A stretch of 9,422 nt of DNA, taken from the NCBI GenBank assembly GCA_964571595.1, contig CAZNCJ010000082.1, forward strand, positions 1 to 9,422, read 5' to 3'. Position numbers and translations under genes: made by a program. The notes beneath the pieces are model-generated. The model was not told where the DNA came from. It worked only from the letters and a program-made list of their open reading frames with translations, and made no database searches. Source of the stretch: CALCKU01 sp964571595. GTDB taxonomy: Bacteria > Pseudomonadota > Alphaproteobacteria > Caulobacterales > Maricaulaceae. Below are positions 6,724 through 9,422 of this stretch, one piece after another. Numbering within the stretch: the first letter of the stretch is position 1; each line of letters begins with the position of its first letter.

Positions 6724-6758
6724 AACCGCCATTTCAGCTCGGGGCGGTTCCCGAGCTG
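6724..6758 (+). terminator. Strong hairpin just after msrB, possible terminator or pseudoknot
   Basis: CAGCTCGGG (6735-6743) and CCCGAGCTG (6750-6758) form a perfect 9-bp stem with the loop GCGGTT, starting 17 bp after the msrB stop. The downstream bases (GCTTAATTTC) are only mildly T-rich, so it is a poor textbook terminator, though it may act as an mRNA 3' end stabiliser. Upstream AACCGCC (6724-6730) can pair with GGCGGTT (6743-6749), which is mostly the loop of this hairpin; this allows either a competing hairpin or an H-type pseudoknot. Confidence 0.5.
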
Positions 6759-6860
6759 GCTTAATTTCAGTCGATTCTCTTAAGCCTATGTAAAGGGTGA
6801 CCTAAATTTCATAAAATTTCTGCATTGATTTTTAAAAGAATCTATCGCAGTCTTTTCACA
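6759..6860. other. Gene-free spacer upstream of the candidate RNA
   Basis: AT-rich, with no ORF worth calling. It should contain the promoter of the candidate RNA. A TTGATT (6825-6830) could be a -35, but no good -10 lies at the right distance; the best AT-rich candidates are offset. Two GANTC (CcrM-type) sites occur at 6773-6777 and 6839-6843. Confidence 0.3.
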
Positions 6861-6906
6861 TTGAGCCGTCCCGCTGTGGGGCCGCATTTATGAAAGGAGG
6901 TCTGAT

Positions 6907-6945
6907 TTGTCTATCTATTTTGAGGGGTCTGCCCGAAGCTGTTAG
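6907..6945 (+). CDS. Possible 12-residue leader peptide ORF
   Basis: A TTG codon at 6907-6909 lies 5-6 nt after the GGAGG of a perfect Shine-Dalgarno and opens a 12-codon frame that ends with a Cys codon directly before TAG (6943-6945). The stop falls within the candidate RNA's helices, in the position expected of a ribosome-sensing leader. An alternative is the ATG at 6890, giving 23 codons to 6961, but then the Shine-Dalgarno would be inside the ORF. There is no homology to judge by; coding is speculative. Confidence 0.2.
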   Translation: MSIYFEGSARSC

Positions 6946-7033
6946 ATCAGCCCTTTCGTAAAAACGAAATTGGGTAAAGAGCTATCTATCTTGAAACCGG
7001 CATGATGTCCGGTAAGACCCAAACTTCAAAACG

Positions 7034-7067
7034 AGCCCGCCTCATACTGTGAGGCGGGCTTTGTTGT
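7034..7067 (+). terminator. Rho-independent terminator of the candidate RNA
   Basis: AGCCCGCCTCA (7034-7044) and TGAGGCGGGCT (7050-7060) form a perfect GC-rich 11-bp stem with a 5-nt loop, followed by TTTGTTG. It lies 79 bp before the DCC1-HTTM start codon, so it either ends an independent transcript or acts as an attenuator for that gene. Confidence 0.85.
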
Positions 7068-7145
7068 GGAGAATTATATTCTTTTTAGAACGCAGTTTTA
7101 GAAAAACTTAAACTCTCGCTCATAAGCCTAGAGCCTGAGGGAAAC

Positions 7146-8885
7146 ATGGCTTTATCAATATATTATGACGGGGAATGCCCCTTTTGTCAGCGTTATATAT
7201 CATTATTACGACTAAAGGAGACGGCAGGTCCCGTTACACTTTATGACCTGCGTGAACATAGCGAGGAAAAAGACCGTTTAATCGAGAAAGGCTATGATCT
7301 GGATTTAGGTATGGTCATTGATATGGATGGTCGCCTGATAGGAGGTAGCGACGCGGTTAATCACTTGGCCATGCTCTCGACACCTTCAACCCTCTTTAAC
7401 AAAATAAACAAGTGGATTATGTCTACCGGGTTTTTAGCCACATTGCTTTACCCGTTTTTACGCGCGGGACGCTGGTTGACCCTATTTGTAATGGGACGCA
7501 AACAGATTATGCCTTCAGAAGAAGGGGCGCAGGCTCGGGCGAGTATTTTTGGGCTCTTATTCTCACTTTTCACAGTATTTCACTTTTTCACCTATACTTT
7601 GAGATATGGGCATTTGCCGCCAGAATGGGACCTCGTTGTCTTATTATTAGCCGCGCTCTTATTGTTTTTTAAACCGCAATCGCCCCGCTTACTTTTGCTA
7701 CTTATGCTCGCCAGTACAATAAGCGCCATTATGCAGGCTCCTGTAGGGTCAAATCATACAATCGTGCGGAATTTTGCCGTATTGGGCTATTGGCCCGCCT
7801 TTATTTATACAGCCATACGCGGGAGAAGTTGGACACATATTTTCACCAATTTTTCCGTAGCAGGACAAGGTACATTATACGTGATGTATTTCTTTGGTGT
7901 GTTCCACAAAATTAATGCTGACTTCCTGAACCCTGAGACAAGCTGCGCTGTAGAACTCTGGCATAAAATGCCGCCCCCACTCAACTTTATACGCTTTGAT
8001 GCCATGTATTATCTCGCAATTTACGGCACGTTCATTGTCGAAGCCGTGCTGGTTCTCATGCTCATCACAAAACGTTATCGCCATATCGGCATTATCTGCG
8101 GCATTACTTTCCACTTGCTATTGGGCTTAAGTGGATATGCCATGTATATTTCTTTTACGACCTTGTCTATCGCCTTACATTGTCTGTTTATCAACGAAGA
8201 AGCGGCACTAAAAATTCAGAACTCATCCATGATGAAACTCATCGCGGATCGTAAGCATCACCCCGTCTATATTGGGGCCGCCCTGATACTTGTCGGTTTA
8301 GTGGTCTTAATGGGACTGACGCGCCAATATTCTATGGTCACGATATTTATGCTGCCTGTATTATTGCCGCTATGCTTTGTGATTATGCGTCACGGCTATT
8401 CCCTAAAACCCTTGACCCCGCGCGAGAACAGACCCGGCGCTTATATCATTGGCGGGACGATTACCGCTTTGTTTTTTGCCAATTGTGCCATGCCATATCT
8501 GGGTCTTAAAAGCGCACAATCCGTCAATATGTTTGCTAATTTAAGACTGGAAGCCGGGGTAAGCAATCATGTGATTATGAAAAATGCACCAGGACCGTAT
8601 AAATATTTGGAAGATGTAGTGAAAATCACCGATGTCAAGCAAGCGCCGCGCATTTCAACCTATGAAAAATCTAAGCATGCTAAAGTCTATTACGACCTCT
8701 TGGCATTTATCGATGATAATCCAGAAGCTGTAGTAAGTTACACACGTGGTGGTAAAACATATAATAACATGACAGCCATATCTTTATCAGACGATATTGA
8801 CAATATCTTGCACCCCAAATGGTTCCGAAAGTGGTTTCACTTCCAACCGGTTGATCTTAATGAGCCTCATAAATGTGGTCATTAA
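7146..8885 (+). CDS. DCC1 thiol-disulfide oxidoreductase domain fused to a vitamin-K-carboxylase-like (HTTM) membrane domain
   Basis: A predicted inner-membrane protein of 579 residues; the reaction is unknown. The N-terminal domain (about 1-120) is DCC1/DUF393, with its signature YDGECPFC (7-14), a CxxC redox pair at 11/14, and a thioredoxin-like layout; with no signal peptide it is probably cytosolic. About eight to ten hydrophobic segments follow between 133 and 447. In this part FHKINADFLNP (253-263) and NHTIV (203-207) resemble the regions around Lys218 and His160 of human gamma-glutamyl carboxylase, the quinone-epoxidising base and its partner, and FHLLLGLSGYAMYISFTTL (322-340) is typical of bacterial HTTM proteins. 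The soluble tail (about 450-579) has MPYLGLK and NLRLEAGVSNH, known from the same group. GAGG (7137-7140) precedes the ATG by 5 nt. The domain fusion is known in bacteria; its substrate is not. Confidence 0.85.
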   Translation: MALSIYYDGECPFCQRYISLLRLKETAGPVTLYDLREHSEEKDRLIEKGYDLDLGMVIDMDGRLIGGSDAVNHLAMLSTPSTLFNKINKWIMSTGFLATLLYPFLRAGRWLTLFVMGRKQIMPSEEGAQARASIFGLLFSLFTVFHFFTYTLRYGHLPPEWDLVVLLLAALLLFFKPQSPRLLLLLMLASTISAIMQAPVGSNHTIVRNFAVLGYWPAFIYTAIRGRSWTHIFTNFSVAGQGTLYVMYFFGVFHKINADFLNPETSCAVELWHKMPPPLNFIRFDAMYYLAIYGTFIVEAVLVLMLITKRYRHIGIICGITFHLLLGLSGYAMYISFTTLSIALHCLFINEEAALKIQNSSMMKLIADRKHHPVYIGAALILVGLVVLMGLTRQYSMVTIFMLPVLLPLCFVIMRHGYSLKPLTPRENRPGAYIIGGTITALFFANCAMPYLGLKSAQSVNMFANLRLEAGVSNHVIMKNAPGPYKYLEDVVKITDVKQAPRISTYEKSKHAKVYYDLLAFIDDNPEAVVSYTRGGKTYNNMTAISLSDDIDNILHPKWFRKWFHFQPVDLNEPHKCGH

Positions 8886-8972
8886 TCTCTCATGGTCACA
8901 TAATCTTATTTTTTCATAAAAAACCGCCCATAAAATGGGCGGTTAATCTCATATATAGGGTAAGCTAAACGC
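8886..8972. other. Convergent intergenic region
   Basis: An 87-bp AT-rich gap between two convergent genes. It holds the terminator hairpin at 8922-8944 and nothing else recognised. Confidence 0.6.
8918..8944 (-). terminator. Rho-independent terminator, mainly for the leftward repeat protein
   Basis: AACCGCCCAT (8922-8931) and ATGGGCGGTT (8935-8944) form a perfect 10-bp stem with a 3-nt loop. Read leftward, the stem runs into six T (8923-8918), which is a textbook terminator. Read rightward, the tail is TTAATCTC, with A-rich bases before the stem, so it may also stop the DCC1-HTTM transcript, less efficiently. Confidence 0.85.
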
Positions 8973-9422
8973 TTATGAACGTGGAAGATAATTCCCGACA
9001 ATCAAACATGTTCCGTCTGGCTGTGCACGCGTACCTGTTGGGCAATTTAGCACTGTCGTAGCGCCTGAATTGCTTGACCCATAGCTCGAGCTTGTCGTGG
9101 TTGTTGTGCCCGTCGTGCCTGAACCGTGCGACGTTGTTCCAGTTGTACCAGAGCCGTGTGAGGTGGTCCCTGTTGTACCAGAGCCGTGTGAGGTTGTTCC
9201 AGTTGTTCCTGAACCGTGCGACGTTGTACCTTCTGTACCGGAACCATGTGCCGGCTTGTCGCCTGAACCATATGACTCTTTGGCTTTGTCGCCTGAGCCA
9301 TAAGACTCTTTGGCTTTATCAACGGCCTTTTCGCCGGCTTTATTGGCTGAGCCATAGGCTTCATCCTTAACGGTATCAACCACCTTATCCTTAGCACCAC
9401 TGCCATAGGATTGGGCGATTAC
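8973..9422 (-). CDS. Low-complexity decapeptide-repeat protein with a Cys-bounded C-terminus, partial (5' end beyond the window)
   Basis: Not recognised. The frame is open to the right edge, so the start is outside; an internal GTG at 9383 is not a convincing start because the same YGSGxK pattern continues upstream. The 149 visible residues have three parts. First is a Lys/Asp/Glu-rich, helix-prone region with repeats such as DKAKESYGSG (10-residue period, two tandem copies). Second is a Gly/Ser/Thr/His region with four TTSHGSG copies, also with a 10-residue period. Last is a tail with NCPTGTRAQPDGTCLI, two cysteines 12 positions apart, a motif that looks like a small disulfide-closed module. 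The composition suggests a disordered, perhaps envelope or stress-related protein, but no signal peptide can be judged without the N-terminus. It ends at a strong terminator. Confidence 0.65.
   Translation of the reverse strand, partial: VIAQSYGSGAKDKVVDTVKDEAYGSANKAGEKAVDKAKESYGSGDKAKESYGSGDKPAHGSGTEGTTSHGSGTTGTTSHGSGTTGTTSHGSGTTGTTSHGSGTTGTTTTTSSSYGSSNSGATTVLNCPTGTRAQPDGTCLIVGNYLPRS
9114..9250 (-). repeat. 30-bp tandem repeats encoding TTSHGSGTTG decapeptides
   Basis: Four full 30-bp units (9114-9143, 9144-9173, 9174-9203, 9204-9233) and a partial fifth. Copies differ mostly at synonymous third positions, for example GAG/GAA and TGT/TGC on the plus strand, so the protein repeat is better conserved than the DNA. 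Copy number may vary between strains by slippage. Confidence 0.85.
9261..9320 (-). repeat. Two 30-bp tandem repeats encoding DKAKESYGSG
   Basis: Units 9261-9290 and 9291-9320 are near-identical, differing at a few positions. They have the same 30-bp period as the neighbouring TTSHGSG array but a different sequence, sharing only the GSG core. Confidence 0.8.

Larger units (their letters stand above)
6861..7067 (+). ncRNA. Candidate structured RNA with terminator, unidentified
   Basis: No known RNA family was recognised. The stretch holds nested complementary segments: GGGTCT (6925-6930) with AGACCC (7015-7020) as an outer helix; TAGAT (6943-6947) with ATCTA (6984-6988); CCC plus TTTCGT (6951-6959) with ACGAAA plus GGG (6964-6974, two-base bulge) closed by an AAAA loop; and ACCGG (6996-7000) with CCGGT (7009-7013). 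It ends in a strong intrinsic-terminator hairpin. Near the 5' side, GAAAGGAGGT (6892-6901) is a 10-nt perfect complement of the 16S rRNA 3' end, yet it precedes no ORF longer than 24 codons. It may be an independent small RNA, or a leader and attenuator for the DCC1-HTTM gene that starts 79 bp after the array ends. Strand is chosen from the terminator tail and the Shine-Dalgarno. The ends are approximate. Confidence 0.45.

Noticed and set aside
3423..6783. ATTCTCTTAA found three times (3424-3433, 6126-6135, 6774-6783), considered as a shared promoter element
   Set aside because: One copy is inside the last codons of ubiA, the string is AT-rich, and shared 10-mers are expected by chance in 9.4 kb.
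6861..7067. Candidate RNA tested against tmRNA, 6S, SRP RNA, RNase P RNA, tRNA and TPP, cobalamin and SAM riboswitches
   Set aside because: None of the conserved core sequences I know for these was found, so the identity is left open.
9074..9370. Plus-strand frames over the repeat gene rich in VVPEPC-like repeats
   Set aside because: They are the antisense of the 30-bp repeats; any period divisible by three keeps other frames open. The minus-strand frame has the sensible composition, the Cys-bounded tail and a terminator.

Overview
The window looks like the chromosome of an alphaproteobacterium of moderate GC content (about 50% by eye), plausibly a marine Hyphomonadaceae or Robiginitomaculum-like lineage. 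This rests on gene content and family resemblance only: ileS followed by lspA, a divergent rsmE/ubiA pair, and a C-terminal end of IleRS that lacks most zinc cysteines. No rRNA, tRNA, CRISPR array, transposase or integrase was found.

Layout from left to right. (1) A leftward operon ileS then lspA (3188 to 1); lspA overlaps the ileS end by 8 bp and runs off the left edge. (2) A 263-bp divergent intergenic region with an 11-bp inverted repeat in the presumed ileS leader and an 8-bp direct repeat. (3) A rightward gene for an exported SRPBCC/AHSA1-like protein (3452-4093). (4) Immediately tail-to-tail, a leftward pair: rsmE (16S rRNA m3U1498 methyltransferase), then a small HNH-nuclease-like gene joined by an ATGA overlap. 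(5) Rightward ubiA (ubiquinone pathway), starting 40 bp from rsmE, then a Tat/lipoprotein-type msrB. (6) A 427-bp gene-free stretch holding a strong hairpin after msrB and a candidate structured RNA. The RNA has a 10-nt perfect complement to the 16S rRNA 3' end, nested helices and a clear intrinsic-terminator hairpin. (7) A rightward 579-codon gene fusing a DCC1-type thiol oxidoreductase domain to a vitamin-K-carboxylase-like (HTTM) membrane domain. (8) A terminator serving the final leftward gene, a low-complexity protein made of 10-residue repeats that runs off the right edge.

Most genes are housekeeping: tRNA charging, lipoprotein maturation, rRNA modification, ubiquinone synthesis and methionine-sulfoxide repair. 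MsrB is predicted to be a lipoprotein and would be a substrate of LspA. The least ordinary items are the candidate RNA at about 6861-7067, the DCC1-HTTM fusion (which keeps residues resembling the catalytic His and Lys of gamma-glutamyl carboxylase), the decapeptide-repeat protein, and a low-GC block covering the editing domain of ileS. None is shown to be a new system; the RNA is the best candidate for something undescribed.
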